A stretch of DNA of 64,000 nucleotides, taken from the NCBI RefSeq assembly GCF_016508255.1, contig NZ_JADVKT010000001.1, positions 186,001 to 250,000 of the forward strand, read 5' to 3'. A program made the position numbers and the translations under genes. The notes beneath the pieces are model-generated. The model was not told the origin of the DNA. It was given only the letters and a program-made list of their open reading frames with translations, and searched no databases. This stretch comes from Acinetobacter calcoaceticus. GTDB taxonomy: Bacteria; Pseudomonadota; Gammaproteobacteria; Pseudomonadales; Moraxellaceae. Shown one piece after another: positions 51,274 through 60,965 of the stretch. The first letter of the stretch is position 1; each line of letters starts with the position of its first letter.

Positions 51274-51433
51274 TATACAATTCAATATATTAATTAAATT
51301 ATATCCATAAAGCCAAATGCTTATTTTTTCACCTAAAGATGGATTGTTAATTTATATTTGGTAACATTTATAATTAATTTAAGTGTATTATTAATTTATT
51401 AACTTTGTAACACAAAATAAACGCTGATTTACT

Positions 51434-51547
51434 ATGGAAATCCTGAAATTTATTAAAAGCTTTCATACGATGAATACTTATTTATCGCTAGCATTTATCC
51501 TTCTTATAGTAATTGTTCTTTATTTTTATGTGATTAATCCAGCTTAG
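51434..51547 (+). CDS. Predicted 37-aa single-span membrane peptide
   Basis: ATG at 51434 and TAG at 51545-51547. A short basic N-terminus (MEILKFIKSFHTMN) is followed by one hydrophobic helix of about 20 residues (SLAFILLIVIVLYFYVI) and NPA. It lies directly before a strong terminator. There is no good ribosome site, so translation is uncertain. No family recognised. Confidence 0.35.
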   Translation: MEILKFIKSFHTMNTYLSLAFILLIVIVLYFYVINPA

Positions 51548-51578
51548 CTAATTTGCCAAAAAATAATATAGCTAGGAA

Positions 51579-51625
51579 AGTAGATATCAAAAAGCCCAAC
51601 TGAGTTGGGCTTTTTGATATCTACT
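51579..51625. terminator. 47-bp perfect palindrome acting as bidirectional terminator
   Basis: Bases 51579-51601 are the exact complement of 51603-51625, with a single central G. The core AAAAAGCCCAACT/AGTTGGGCTTTTT is a normal terminator; the outer GATATC arms make it unusually long. It lies just past the glnS stop. Confidence 0.85.
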
Positions 51626-51650
51626 ACTTACTCAAAACATGTTACTCGTC

Positions 51651-53378
51651 TTACTTTTTCTCAGGCTTAAAGCTATCTTTCAAATCAAGAATGCGGTTAA
51701 ACACTGGTTTTTCAGGTGAATGATCATGTTGATCAGCAACAAAATAACCCTCACGTTCAAACTGGAAACGATCTTCAGGGCTCGCTTGTGCCAAAGCTGG
51801 TTCAATTACAGCGTCCAATACTTTCAACGAATCCGGATTTAAGTTAGCTAAGAAATCATCGCCAGTTTCAGGGTCTGCTTCTGTGAACAAACGATCGTAA
51901 ATACGTACTTCAGCAGGAATACCTTTGGTTGCCGATACCCAGTGAATTACACCTTTTACTTTACGTCCTTCAGGGTTCTTACCTAAGGTTTCAGGGTCAA
52001 TTGAACACTTCAATTCAACCACTTCACCATTAGCATCCTTAATGATTTCATCACATTTAATAACGTAAGCATGGCGTAAACGCACTTCACCATCAGGAAT
52101 TAAACGTTTAAAGCCTTTTGGTGGTACTTCTTCAAAGTCTTTACGGTCAATATAGATTTCCTTGGTTAAAGGAATCACACGATCGCCCATATCTACGTTA
52201 GGATGGCGAGCATGCTTAAGATCCATATCTTCTGGTAAATTAGTTAAAGTCACTTTAAGTGGGCTTAAAACAGCCATACCACGCGCAGCTGTATTTTCCA
52301 AAGACTGGCGAATACAGAACTCAAGCATTGCCACATCGACAATACCATCAGTTTTTGACACGCCTACACGCTTACAGAAATCACGTAAACCTTCAGCAGT
52401 AAAACCACGACGACGCATACCTACTACAGTTGGCATACGTGGGTCATCCCAACCATTCACATGACCACCTTCCACCAATTTACGTAATTTACGTTTTGAT
52501 GTAATGGTGTAGTCCACGTTTAAACGTGAAGATTCATACTGATGTGGAACGGCTTTAGATTTTACCTTTTCTACAATCCAGTCATAAAACGGACGATGAT
52601 CTTGGAACTCTAATGTACAAAGAGAATGAGTGATCCCTTCAATCGCATCAGACAATGGATGAGCATAGTCATACATTGGATAGATTTTCCACTTATCACC
52701 TGTTTGGTGATGCTCTGAATGTAATACGCGATATAAAATTGGGTCACGCATGTGTACGTTTGGGCTCGCCATATCAATCTTGGCACGTAAAACAGCTTCA
52801 CCTTCTTTGAATTCCCCACTACGCATTTTTTCAAAGCGAGCAAGATTTTCTTCAACAGATGCATCACGGTATGGCGAGTTTTTACCAGGTTCAACAAAAC
52901 TACCGCGGTTTAATTTAATTTCTTCTGGAGATTGCAAATCTACATAAGCATCGCCTTGTTCAATAAGTTGAACAGCCCATGCATATAGTTGATCAAAATA
53001 ACCTGATGCATAGCGTGGCTCACCATTCCAGTTAAAACCTAGCCATTTCACATCATTAGCAATACCATCAACATACTCTTGCTCTTCAGCATCAGGGTTT
53101 GTATCGTCAAAACGTAAATTACATAAACCATCAAACTCTTCAGCTACACCAAAGTTTAGGCAAATTGCTTTTACGTGACCAATATGTAAATAGCCATTTG
53201 GTTCTGGTGGAAAACGAGTTACGATCTGCTTTGCACGCCCAGCAGCCAAGTCTTCAGTAATGACTTGGCGAACAAAATCTAAGCCAGCCTGTTGTTCTTG
53301 CTGCGCAGAATCGACAGAGGCATGAGTATTCGGTGTCGGGTTATTTGGCAGGCTCGAGACAACATCATTAGGCTTCAT
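51651..53378 (-). CDS. glnS: Glutaminyl-tRNA synthetase
   Basis: 575 residues. Class I synthetase signatures are [16 protein letters not shown] (HIGH-type) and ITSKRKL (KMSKS-type). The GlnRS catalytic and acceptor-binding blocks ([29 protein letters not shown]) and a C-terminal anticodon-binding beta-barrel part are present. It charges tRNA-Gln in the cytoplasm. The first 35 residues are an extra, Pro/Asn-rich N-terminal stretch. Confidence 0.95.
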   Translation of the reverse strand: MKPNDVVSSLPNNPTPNTHASVDSAQQEQQAGLDFVRQVITEDLAAGRAKQIVTRFPPEPNGYLHIGHVKAICLNFGVAEEFDGLCNLRFDDTNPDAEEQEYVDGIANDVKWLGFNWNGEPRYASGYFDQLYAWAVQLIEQGDAYVDLQSPEEIKLNRGSFVEPGKNSPYRDASVEENLARFEKMRSGEFKEGEAVLRAKIDMASPNVHMRDPILYRVLHSEHHQTGDKWKIYPMYDYAHPLSDAIEGITHSLCTLEFQDHRPFYDWIVEKVKSKAVPHQYESSRLNVDYTITSKRKLRKLVEGGHVNGWDDPRMPTVVGMRRRGFTAEGLRDFCKRVGVSKTDGIVDVAMLEFCIRQSLENTAARGMAVLSPLKVTLTNLPEDMDLKHARHPNVDMGDRVIPLTKEIYIDRKDFEEVPPKGFKRLIPDGEVRLRHAYVIKCDEIIKDANGEVVELKCSIDPETLGKNPEGRKVKGVIHWVSATKGIPAEVRIYDRLFTEADPETGDDFLANLNPDSLKVLDAVIEPALAQASPEDRFQFEREGYFVADQHDHSPEKPVFNRILDLKDSFKPEKK

Positions 53379-53546
53379 AGTGTATCAATCACTTCTTTGT
53401 AGATAAAATTTCGAAAAATTTAAACGCTATCTTCATTTTTAACAAAGATTTTAACGTTTTTTACTTGCCTTGTAGTTTACAGTTTGCTTATGCTTCTCTC
53501 AACCAAAAACCCATGGTCATAAGCCCATGTTTAGGAGATTAATGTA

Positions 53547-54056
53547 ATGAGTTTTCCTCAAGTCGAATTAAACACCAATAAAGGTCGTATTGTTCTTGAA
53601 CTGAATGCTGAAAAAGCACCTAAAACAGTAGCAAACTTTTTAGAATATGTACGTGACGGTTTTTATGACGGCGTTATTTTCCACCGCGTTATTGATGGTT
53701 TCATGATCCAAGGTGGCGGTATGGATGAAAACTTCAAAGAAAAAGCGACACGTGATTCAATTGAAAATGAAGCTGATAACGGTTTAAGTAACGACGAAGG
53801 TACGATTGCAATGGCGCGTACTCAAGCTCCTCACTCAGCGTCTGCTCAATTCTTTATCAACGTGAAAAATAACTCTTTCTTGAACCATACCTCTAAAACT
53901 GCTCAAGGTTGGGGTTATGCTGTATTTGGTAAAGTTGTTGAAGGTTTAGATATTGTTGAAGCGATCAAAGGTGTTCGCACTGGCAACCGTGGTTATCATG
54001 CTGACGTTCCATTAGAAAACGTTGTAATCGAATCTGCTAAAATTATTTCTGAATAA
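53547..54056 (+). CDS. ppiB: Cytoplasmic peptidyl-prolyl cis-trans isomerase B (cyclophilin)
   Basis: 169 residues, whole-length cyclophilin without a signal peptide. Active-site blocks are [30 protein letters not shown] and [11 protein letters not shown]. It speeds proline isomerisation during folding. AGGAG lies nine bases before the ATG. The lpxH gene starts 16 bases after its stop, so the two are an operon. Confidence 0.95.
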   Translation: MSFPQVELNTNKGRIVLELNAEKAPKTVANFLEYVRDGFYDGVIFHRVIDGFMIQGGGMDENFKEKATRDSIENEADNGLSNDEGTIAMARTQAPHSASAQFFINVKNNSFLNHTSKTAQGWGYAVFGKVVEGLDIVEAIKGVRTGNRGYHADVPLENVVIESAKIISE

Positions 54057-54071
54057 TTTTAGGATAAAACT

Positions 54072-54791
54072 GTGACTTATCTGTTTATCTCAGATTTACA
54101 CTTATCACCTGAACACCCTCGACTCGTTCGAGGGTTTTTAGACTTGTTGGCACATTACCAAGATAAAAACACTCAACTCTACATCTTAGGCGATTGGTTT
54201 AATGCCTGGATTGGAGATGACTATTCAGCACCATGGCTTGATGAAATTGTTGAAGCTTTAAAAGACTTTAACAAAAAAGGGAATCAGGTTTACTTTCAAG
54301 TCGGTAACCGTGATTTTGCTCTTAATCAGGTTTTCCTCAGTAAATTTGATGGCGTATTACTACCAGATATTTATTCCCTCAATATTGCAGGACATCAATA
54401 CCGTCTAGAACACGGTGATTCACTATGTACAGACGACGTTTCTTATCAAAAATTTAAAAAAATTATTCGAAATCCGCTCTTAGTGGCTCTTTTACGTCGA
54501 ACCCCACTCAGTTTTCGCACTAAGCTGGTGAATGGCTTTCGCAAGAGAAGCTCTGCTAATAAACAGCAAAAAAGCTATGAAATTATGGATGTGAATGAGC
54601 AAGCCGTTATTTCTGCTTTAGCAGATGTAGATATACTGATTCACGGGCATACTCACCGCCCTTCAATTCATCAAGTACAAGCTAAACAACGAATTGTTCT
54701 TGGCGATTGGCGTGAAGATCAGGCTTATATTTTGGAAATTGATCCATCTTCAAATTCGCAACAGCTCGAATTGATTGTTTGGAATTATTAG
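54072..54791 (+). CDS. lpxH: UDP-2,3-diacylglucosamine diphosphatase
   Basis: 239 residues, calcineurin-like metallophosphoesterase. Metal ligands are seen in FISDLHLSPEHPR, GDWFNAWIGDD, GNRDF, EHGDSLCTDD and HGHTHRP, matching LpxH. It removes UMP from UDP-2,3-diacylglucosamine in lipid A synthesis at the inner membrane face. It starts with GTG and AGGATAAAACT upstream; the start codon is set by the invariant early FISDLHL. Confidence 0.93.
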   Translation: MTYLFISDLHLSPEHPRLVRGFLDLLAHYQDKNTQLYILGDWFNAWIGDDYSAPWLDEIVEALKDFNKKGNQVYFQVGNRDFALNQVFLSKFDGVLLPDIYSLNIAGHQYRLEHGDSLCTDDVSYQKFKKIIRNPLLVALLRRTPLSFRTKLVNGFRKRSSANKQQKSYEIMDVNEQAVISALADVDILIHGHTHRPSIHQVQAKQRIVLGDWREDQAYILEIDPSSNSQQLELIVWNY

Positions 54792-54798
54792 CTAGAAA

Positions 54799-55035
54799 CT
54801 AGTCATTTTTTATTTGAAATTTCAATTCTTTAATTTTTTTATTTAAATCAAAATCATAAATTACACATGTACTGGCAATAAATATAAACATCCAGCTTAT
54901 GTGTGCATATTTTTGATACTCAATGTATAAAATCAAAAGACTCAAAAAAAATGCAAAAATGATAAAGGCTTTAACAATTCTAGTTTGCCTTAACTTACTC
55001 TTTGCATCTATTGGCATTAAATCAATCATTTTCAA
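54799..55035 (-). CDS. Two-helix membrane protein, hypothetical
   Basis: 78 residues with two hydrophobic segments (about 23-41 and 46-61) and charged ends. No family recognised. A plus-strand frame (54923-55129) overlaps it; the minus frame has the better charge distribution for a membrane protein, but neither has a strong ribosome site. Possibly spurious. Confidence 0.4.
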   Translation of the reverse strand: MKMIDLMPIDAKSKLRQTRIVKAFIIFAFFLSLLILYIEYQKYAHISWMFIFIASTCVIYDFDLNKKIKELKFQIKND

Positions 55036-55168
55036 TAGATTACTAAAATTTTATATCTGCATTATATTTCTTTATCAAATTACATTGGAAATGTTTTTGA
55101 ATAAAATAGCGTATGATGAAAAAGATTAAATTCTCTCAATTGCCATAAGATTGATATGGAGTACACCT

Positions 55169-55822
55169 ATGGACCTATTGAATTCTGTTAAAAGTCGCTA
55201 CACAACAAAAGCGTATGATCCTGAAAAGAAAATCCCTCAAGAAAAATTCAATAAATTATTAGAAATTTTACGTTTTACCCCCTCTTCCGTAAATATACAG
55301 CCTTGGCACTTTATCGTTGCAGACAACCTTGCAGCTAAAGAAAGAATCTCGAAAGCCTTAACAGGTAAATATGCTTACAATGCTCCCAAAGTGCTTGAGT
55401 CATCACACACACTTATACTTTGCACAAGAACAGATATTTCATCTGAATACTTAAATCAATTACTTGAACAAGATGATTTAAGTGGTCGTTTTAAAGATGA
55501 AAAAGCTAAATTAGGCCAGAAAGATACTCGTCATGGCTATGTAGAATTTTATCGAAATGAACAAAAAAATTTGTTTGGGTGGATGGAAAATCAAACATTC
55601 ATTGCGCTAGGGCAACTACTTTTTGCTGCGGGTTTAGAAGGAATTGATGCAACTCCAATGGGTGGCTTTGATGAAGATATTTTAAATACTGAGCTGGGTT
55701 TAACTGAAAAAGGCCTACGTAGTTCAGTCATTGTGTCTTTAGGCTATCGTAGTGAAAATGACTTTAATGCCAAACTGCCTAAATCACGTCTACCAGATGA
55801 AGCTGTTTTCACCTATTTATAA
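55169..55822 (+). CDS. Oxygen-insensitive NAD(P)H nitroreductase (NfsB-like)
   Basis: 217 residues. FMN-binding features are SRYTTKAYDP near the start, LRFTPSSVNIQPWHFIVA, FIALGQLLFAAGLEGIDATPMGGFD and the C-terminal VIVSLGYRSENDFNAKLPKSR. It resembles NfsB/dihydropteridine reductase proteins that reduce nitroaromatics and quinones. I start at 55169 because GGAG lies eight bases upstream. A palindromic terminator follows. Confidence 0.88.
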   Translation: MDLLNSVKSRYTTKAYDPEKKIPQEKFNKLLEILRFTPSSVNIQPWHFIVADNLAAKERISKALTGKYAYNAPKVLESSHTLILCTRTDISSEYLNQLLEQDDLSGRFKDEKAKLGQKDTRHGYVEFYRNEQKNLFGWMENQTFIALGQLLFAAGLEGIDATPMGGFDEDILNTELGLTEKGLRSSVIVSLGYRSENDFNAKLPKSRLPDEAVFTYL

Positions 55823-55829
55823 AATTCTT

Positions 55830-55861
55830 GTAGTTCAAAAGATTAAATTCTTTTGAACTAC
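55830..55861. terminator. Bidirectional terminator between convergent genes
   Basis: A perfect 13-bp stem (55830-55842 with 55849-55861), loop TTAAAT. It touches the stop codon of the minus-strand transporter gene. Confidence 0.7.
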
Positions 55862-56718
55862 TAAACCATTGCAGTTGCTAAACACACCACCCCACTTATT
55901 CCTAAAATAATTCCTAATACAGTTGGCCATTTTAATTTTTCTTTATATAAAACAATTCCACTGGCAATACCAAATAACACCACAAGAATATTCATACTAG
56001 CGAAAACAATTGCAGGAGAATCTTTTAAAAGAATATGGGCTTTCACATATAAAGCGATATTTGAAAAATTGAGAACACCCAATATCAACCCAGCTATAGC
56101 ACTTTTAAACTGCCACTTTTGAGTTTTCTGCACCAATAAATATGAAATTGATAATATAAAAGCTGTAATAAAAATAAGATTCAGAGTAAGCGTAAATTGA
56201 AGCCCCAAACTACTCGTATATTTTAAAAGAATATCTACTGCTGCATACCCAAACCAAACACTCAATAAAGCAAAAATTGCTTTTCGAGATTGATGACTCG
56301 AAGAAGTATTCATTTGTCCAAAGAGAACGAGTAAAACAGCAAAAATTCCTAAACCGATTCCCCATAGTTTTAAGGAATTAAATTGTTCATGAAAAAAGAA
56401 ATAAGCTGCCAGTAAAGAAAGTACTACGGAAAGTCGTTGTGCAACCTCAGTCTTAACAATTCCTGCATATTCCAATGACTTAGCTAGACACAGAAAAATA
56501 CTGGGCAAAATTAATCCCAATGCAATAATTAGCCACCAAGGAGTCTTTTGTATTGAAATATGTTGAATATCAGGCTGAAACCACCAAAAGCAGAGAAGAC
56601 TCGCGCTCGCATAGTTCCATGCAATCATTTGTAACGGCTGATAACCTTTTTTCTTTAAGTTTTTTAATAAGATAGATACCAAAACACTACTTAAAGCAGC
56701 AGCTAATATTAATAGCAT
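55861..56718 (-). CDS. EamA/DMT superfamily transporter
   Basis: 285 residues with ten predicted helices in two EamA repeats. The second repeat has the typical ASMNILVVLFGIASGIVLYKEKLKWPTVLGIILGISGVV ending. The substrate is unknown. It is not closely similar to the DMT protein at 9970-10824. It lies downstream of hfq on the same strand but a strong terminator (56815-56847) separates them. Confidence 0.8.
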   Translation of the reverse strand: MLLILAAALSSVLVSILLKNLKKKGYQPLQMIAWNYASASLLCFWWFQPDIQHISIQKTPWWLIIALGLILPSIFLCLAKSLEYAGIVKTEVAQRLSVVLSLLAAYFFFHEQFNSLKLWGIGLGIFAVLLVLFGQMNTSSSHQSRKAIFALLSVWFGYAAVDILLKYTSSLGLQFTLTLNLIFITAFILSISYLLVQKTQKWQFKSAIAGLILGVLNFSNIALYVKAHILLKDSPAIVFASMNILVVLFGIASGIVLYKEKLKWPTVLGIILGISGVVCLATAMV

Positions 56719-56814
56719 CGATTAAAACTCTATTTATTTAAATATATGAGTCACCATGGTCAAATCATGACCTTTGATGAATTTAATATTTTGAATTGGC
56801 TTATAAATAAACAT

Positions 56815-56847
56815 AAAAAAACCAGTCATTATCTGACTGGTTTTTTT
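56815..56847 (-). terminator. Terminator of hfq
   Basis: AAAAAAACCAGTCA (56815-56828) and TGACTGGTTTTTTT (56834-56847) form a strong stem flanked by T-runs on both strands. Confidence 0.88.
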
Positions 56848-56858
56848 TTAGATTTCAA

Positions 56859-57383
56859 TTAACGATTATTTTCGTCTTCTTGACCATCTTCAAATTTAGT
56901 GTCGTTGTCAAAACCACCTTGATGACCACCGAAGCCGCCTTGACCACCGAAACCACCACCTTGACCACCGAAGCCACCTTGACCGCCGAAGCCGCCACCT
57001 TGACCACCGCCGAAGCCACCTTGACCACCGAAGCCGCCTTGAGCGCCACCGAAGCCACCGCCTTGAGCACCACCGAAGCCACCGCCTTGAGCGCCACCGA
57101 AGCCGCCTTGAGCGCCACCGAAGCCGCCTTGAGTGCCACCTTGTGCTGGGAAGCCTGTACCTTGTGCGCCTGCTGGACGTGGATTACGTGCTGGAACAAC
57201 AGTTGAAATCGCGTGTTTGTAAACCATTTGACTTACTGTATTTTTTAATAAAACAACATATTGGTCAAATGATTCAATATGACCCTGTAATTTAATACCG
57301 TTCACAAGGAAAATAGAAACAGGGATACGTTCTTTACGGAGAGAATTTAAGAACGGATCTTGTAAAGTTTGACCTTTAGACAT
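56859..57383 (-). CDS. hfq: RNA chaperone Hfq with long Gly-rich C-terminal tail
   Basis: 174 residues, far longer than the ~100 of E. coli. The Sm core fills residues 1-67: Sm1 with [14 protein letters not shown] and Sm2 with [10 protein letters not shown]. From about 75 on, the tail consists of GGFGGAQ- and [12 protein letters not shown] repeats and ends in an acidic [10 protein letters not shown]. This is a feature of Acinetobacter/Moraxellaceae Hfq and is known to matter for its RNA work. The start at 57383 has GGAG seven bases upstream; the frame to 57395 does not. Last gene of tsaE-mutL-miaA-hfq. Confidence 0.96.
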   Translation of the reverse strand: MSKGQTLQDPFLNSLRKERIPVSIFLVNGIKLQGHIESFDQYVVLLKNTVSQMVYKHAISTVVPARNPRPAGAQGTGFPAQGGTQGGFGGAQGGFGGAQGGGFGGAQGGGFGGAQGGFGGQGGFGGGQGGGFGGQGGFGGQGGGFGGQGGFGGHQGGFDNDTKFEDGQEDENNR

Positions 57384-57478
57384 TTTTAACTCCAAAAAAA
57401 AATTTTTAAATCAGCGCAAAAAAAACTATCTTTATTTTTCAACTAAAAATTATAAAAAGACAGTGTGCAAATTTTGCT

Positions 57479-58423
57479 TTATCCATAAGAGTTTCGCAAG
57501 TCTTCTTTCGCCTGCTTTATCGTCAAGTAAGTTTTAAAATCGTGTATTTCTTGCAAAGAACGTAACCACGTATATTGACGTTTGGCAAGTTGTCGTGTTG
57601 CAAATAAAGCTTTATCCTCCATTTCACGTTTACTTTTGAGACTTATATCACTTTTTAATAGAAATTCTAGTGCTTGTCGATAACCCACTGACCGCATTGC
57701 GGGTAAATTTTCATCTAAATCGTATTTTTCAATTAGAGCTTCAACTTCACTCAAAAAACCGATATTCCACATTTTGCTTAATCTTTGCTCAATGCGTTGA
57801 TGTAATTCTACCCGATCTGGAAGTAAAGCATAATTATGAAATATGTATCGATATGGTACGTTCTTTGGTTGTTCTGCCTGTAATTTAGTAATTGGTTCGC
57901 CCGTAAGCTTAAAAACTTCTAGTGCTCGAATAATCCTTTGCTTATCAGTCACATTAAATTTTAAGGCCGCGACAGGATCTACAGAAGCTAACTCATCATA
58001 AACAGCTTGCCAGCCTTCATTTGAACCTTTTTCTTCAATAGCCGCCCGAACTTGGGCATCTGCGCTCGGCAAATTACTCGATAGACCTTCTAATAATGCC
58101 TTAAAGTACAACATTGTGCCTCCCACCAAGATAGGAGTTTTTCCCCGTGAATGCATGTCATCAATCAACTTACAAGCATCTTCAACAAATTGAGCAGCTG
58201 AATAAACTTCAAGAGGAGTAATAATATCAATTAGATGATGAGGATATAGCTCTTGTTCTTCACGAGTTGGCTTAGCAGTACCGATATCCATATCTTTATA
58301 AACGAGTGCAGAATCAACAGAAATCAGCTCAAAATTTCCACGTTCGTATAATTCACATGCCAAAGCGGTTTTTCCGCTTGCAGTTGGTCCCATTAAATTG
58401 ATGACGGGCAATTGATTTGACAT
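57479..58423 (-). CDS. miaA: tRNA dimethylallyltransferase
   Basis: 314 residues. The P-loop is [15 protein letters not shown], with the DMAPP/tRNA site blocks [19 protein letters not shown] and [17 protein letters not shown], and a later [13 protein letters not shown]. It adds the dimethylallyl group to A37 of tRNAs reading UNN codons. It starts six bases after mutL ends, in the classical mutL-miaA-hfq order. Confidence 0.95.
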   Translation of the reverse strand: MSNQLPVINLMGPTASGKTALACELYERGNFELISVDSALVYKDMDIGTAKPTREEQELYPHHLIDIITPLEVYSAAQFVEDACKLIDDMHSRGKTPILVGGTMLYFKALLEGLSSNLPSADAQVRAAIEEKGSNEGWQAVYDELASVDPVAALKFNVTDKQRIIRALEVFKLTGEPITKLQAEQPKNVPYRYIFHNYALLPDRVELHQRIEQRLSKMWNIGFLSEVEALIEKYDLDENLPAMRSVGYRQALEFLLKSDISLKSKREMEDKALFATRQLAKRQYTWLRSLQEIHDFKTYLTIKQAKEDLRNSYG

Positions 58424-58429
58424 GTAAAA

Positions 58430-60379
58430 CTACTCTCCTCGAGCAAATAATTTATCTAATTGAGATAGTGGAAATGCACGCCAAGTTGGCCTTCCATGAT
58501 TACACTGGCTCGCAAATTCGGTTTGTTCCATTTGGCGAAGTAAAGCATTCATTTCCGAAAGACTAAGTTGTCGGTGGGCACGTACAGCTCCATGACAAGC
58601 CATTCCAGCCAATAACTCATCTCTCTTTTGAAGTAAGCCCTGCGCCTCATCATTTGGATCTAAATCATTTAAAAGCTCGGGAATAAGATTTTCAAAATCA
58701 GCTTTTTGTAATATGGCTGGCACACCACGAACAATAACTTGCTCATCCCCATATAAATCAATTTCAAGACCTAAACGCTCAAGTTGAGATTTTAATTCTT
58801 CTACTCGCACTGCTTGCATGCGACTAATAGAAATAATTTTAGGTATGAGCAACTGCTGAGATGTCCAAAACTCAGGTTTATCCCAAGCATTTTTCATTTG
58901 CTGCAACAAAATACGCTCATGTGCTGCATGCATATCAACAATAATAAGGCCTTCTGTATTTTGCGCTAAAATATAAATTCCATGCAGCTGTGCAATTGCG
59001 ATACCTAATGGAAATTCATCGACTTTCGTTACTGGCTCGATATCTTCATTTACTGAAAAATTAGCAGACTGGTCACGCAGTGGCGCTAAATATGTTTTTA
59101 ACGCATTATTTAACTGAGGAGAACCATTATATCTTGGTGTTTGATCTGCATAGTGAATAGCTTGCGGGCGGCTAGCGTTAAAATCAGTTAATAGCTCTGT
59201 CGGTGCATTTTGAGTTCGTGCATCATTATCTTGATTTGAAGCTTCATTTGCCCGATGCAATGTAAATTGTTCTTGATATTTGGGTGGAGGTTGTACTGAA
59301 TAATCTGAGTTTTCATCTACCTTCATCGCCTGAGCTAAATCAGCGCTTGCTGTCTGAAATTGCGCCAGAGTTTCTTTTGCATAATGTCTTACAAACTCAT
59401 GCACCTCTCTCTGATTTAAAAACCGAATTTCATGTTTTGTAGGATGGACATTCACATCAATATTTTCAGGATCAACTTCTAAAAAAAGTAAATAAGATGA
59501 ATGTTGATGGCCATGTAAAATTCCATCGTATGCCATGCGTAACGCGTGCGAAATCGTTTTATCTTTAACAATACGTCCATTTACATAGACATATTGCATA
59601 TCAGCCTGCGCACGGGCATCTGAAGGATGACCAAGCCAACCGGACAAACGCATGCTAATACTTTCAGCGTCAGCCCAGTAAGCATTTTGTATAAACTGCG
59701 AACCTAGTAATTGTTGTACACGCTGAAAGCGGAGTTCGCCACTGTCTGCTATAGGTAAATTAATTCTAATATTGTCATTATGTTCTAGCACAAAACGTAT
59801 ATCAAAATGTGTTAATGCCAAACGGCGAACAATTTCTTCAATATGACCAAATTCAGTGCTAGGTTTTTTTAAGAATTTACGACGAGCAGGTACATTAAAA
59901 AATAGATCCTGCACACGAATGTGAGTTCCTTTTTGTGCAGCAACTGCTTGCACCTCTTGATGATCAAATGCCGTACCGTTTACTTCAACCTGATGACCGA
60001 TACCGCTGTCATCTTGGCTACTGGTTAAAGTCAGTCGTGAAACCGCAGCAATAGACGCAAGTGCTTCACCACGGAACCCTAAACTTACAATCGCATGTAA
60101 GTCTTCTGCTGTTTTAATTTTACTTGTCGCATGGCGCATGACTGCCAATGGTAAATCATCAGAATGAATACCATGTCCATTGTCAATAATTTCAATTAAG
60201 GTTGAACCACCTTGCGCAATTCGCACAATGAGCTCGGTTGCACCGGCATCAATTGAGTTTTCTAATAATTCTTTAACTACAGAAGAAGGCCTCTCAATCA
60301 CCTCACCCGCAGCAATCTGGTTGGCTAACGCTGCGTCTAATGTATGAATACGACGTTGTGCTAGCTTTTCATTTATCAT
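58430..60379 (-). CDS. mutL: DNA mismatch repair protein MutL
   Basis: 649 residues. The N-terminal GHKL ATPase has ELLENSIDAGATE, DNGHGI and GFRGEALASIAAVSRL. A variable acidic/Gln-rich linker lies at about 340-440. The C-terminal domain carries endonuclease-type motifs DMHAAHERILL, ACHG and CNHGRPT; the second Glu of the DQHA(X)2E(X)4E motif is Gln here. So it may be nicking-competent, unlike E. coli MutL, but this is not certain. Its start overlaps the end of tsaE by 11 bases. Confidence 0.95.
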   Translation of the reverse strand: MINEKLAQRRIHTLDAALANQIAAGEVIERPSSVVKELLENSIDAGATELIVRIAQGGSTLIEIIDNGHGIHSDDLPLAVMRHATSKIKTAEDLHAIVSLGFRGEALASIAAVSRLTLTSSQDDSGIGHQVEVNGTAFDHQEVQAVAAQKGTHIRVQDLFFNVPARRKFLKKPSTEFGHIEEIVRRLALTHFDIRFVLEHNDNIRINLPIADSGELRFQRVQQLLGSQFIQNAYWADAESISMRLSGWLGHPSDARAQADMQYVYVNGRIVKDKTISHALRMAYDGILHGHQHSSYLLFLEVDPENIDVNVHPTKHEIRFLNQREVHEFVRHYAKETLAQFQTASADLAQAMKVDENSDYSVQPPPKYQEQFTLHRANEASNQDNDARTQNAPTELLTDFNASRPQAIHYADQTPRYNGSPQLNNALKTYLAPLRDQSANFSVNEDIEPVTKVDEFPLGIAIAQLHGIYILAQNTEGLIIVDMHAAHERILLQQMKNAWDKPEFWTSQQLLIPKIISISRMQAVRVEELKSQLERLGLEIDLYGDEQVIVRGVPAILQKADFENLIPELLNDLDPNDEAQGLLQKRDELLAGMACHGAVRAHRQLSLSEMNALLRQMEQTEFASQCNHGRPTWRAFPLSQLDKLFARGE

Positions 60380-60845
60380 GAAACTGTTCCTGCAAAGTCT
60401 GGTACAAATGTTCTGATAGTAAAGTTAAAGTTACAAAACGGCTCATTTCATCGTCTGACTTTTGAATATCAATGGTGATATCGGCCTCTGGAATTTCACC
60501 ACCACCTTTTGATGGCCATTCAAATAAAAATAATGCATCCGTAATATCTAAATAATCACGGATTCCCATTAATTCAAGTTCATAGGGGTCATTCAAACGA
60601 TATAAATCAAAATGAAAAATTTCTTTGTCATTGATTTTATATGGCTCAACGAGTGTATAGGTTGGACTTTTAACAGACCCTTTATGACCTAAAGCCTGTA
60701 AAAAATAGCGCGTAAGTGTGGTTTTACCCACACCTAAATCTCCAATTAAATAAATCACACCCGACTGAACATGTTGCGCCAACGCTTGAGCTAGACGCTC
60801 AGTATCTTCTTCATGATTTAAGACCAATTTGAATGAATACGACAT
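60369..60845 (-). CDS. tsaE: tRNA threonylcarbamoyladenosine biosynthesis ATPase TsaE
   Basis: 158 residues from the ATG at 60845 (MSYSFKLVLNHEEDTERLA). Walker A is GDLGVGKTTLTRYF, followed by SPTYTLVEPY, FHFDLYRL and LFEWPSKGGGEIP, all typical of TsaE. With TsaB and TsaD it makes the t6A37 modification of tRNA. Upstream ATGs at 60866 and 60854 are possible but lack a ribosome site. First gene of the operon to hfq. Confidence 0.92.
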   Translation of the reverse strand: MSYSFKLVLNHEEDTERLAQALAQHVQSGVIYLIGDLGVGKTTLTRYFLQALGHKGSVKSPTYTLVEPYKINDKEIFHFDLYRLNDPYELELMGIRDYLDITDALFLFEWPSKGGGEIPEADITIDIQKSDDEMSRFVTLTLLSEHLYQTLQEQFHDK

Positions 60846-60965
60846 AGCACACATAACATGATTCAAAATAATCGATATGATACCATTGCCCTGCCTTAAA
60901 AGCCTACTTAAGCCTTAAATGTTGGCTTTTTTTACATCACTTTTATTAAATATTGACACCCTCTT

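Noticed and set aside
54923..55129. 68-codon plus-strand frame upstream of nitroreductase
   Set aside because: It overlaps the minus-strand two-helix ORF, lacks a ribosome site and looks like an AT-rich chance frame.
56880..57206. Plus-strand Thr/Ala-rich frame opposite hfq
   Set aside because: A by-product of the Gly-rich repeat coding on the other strand.
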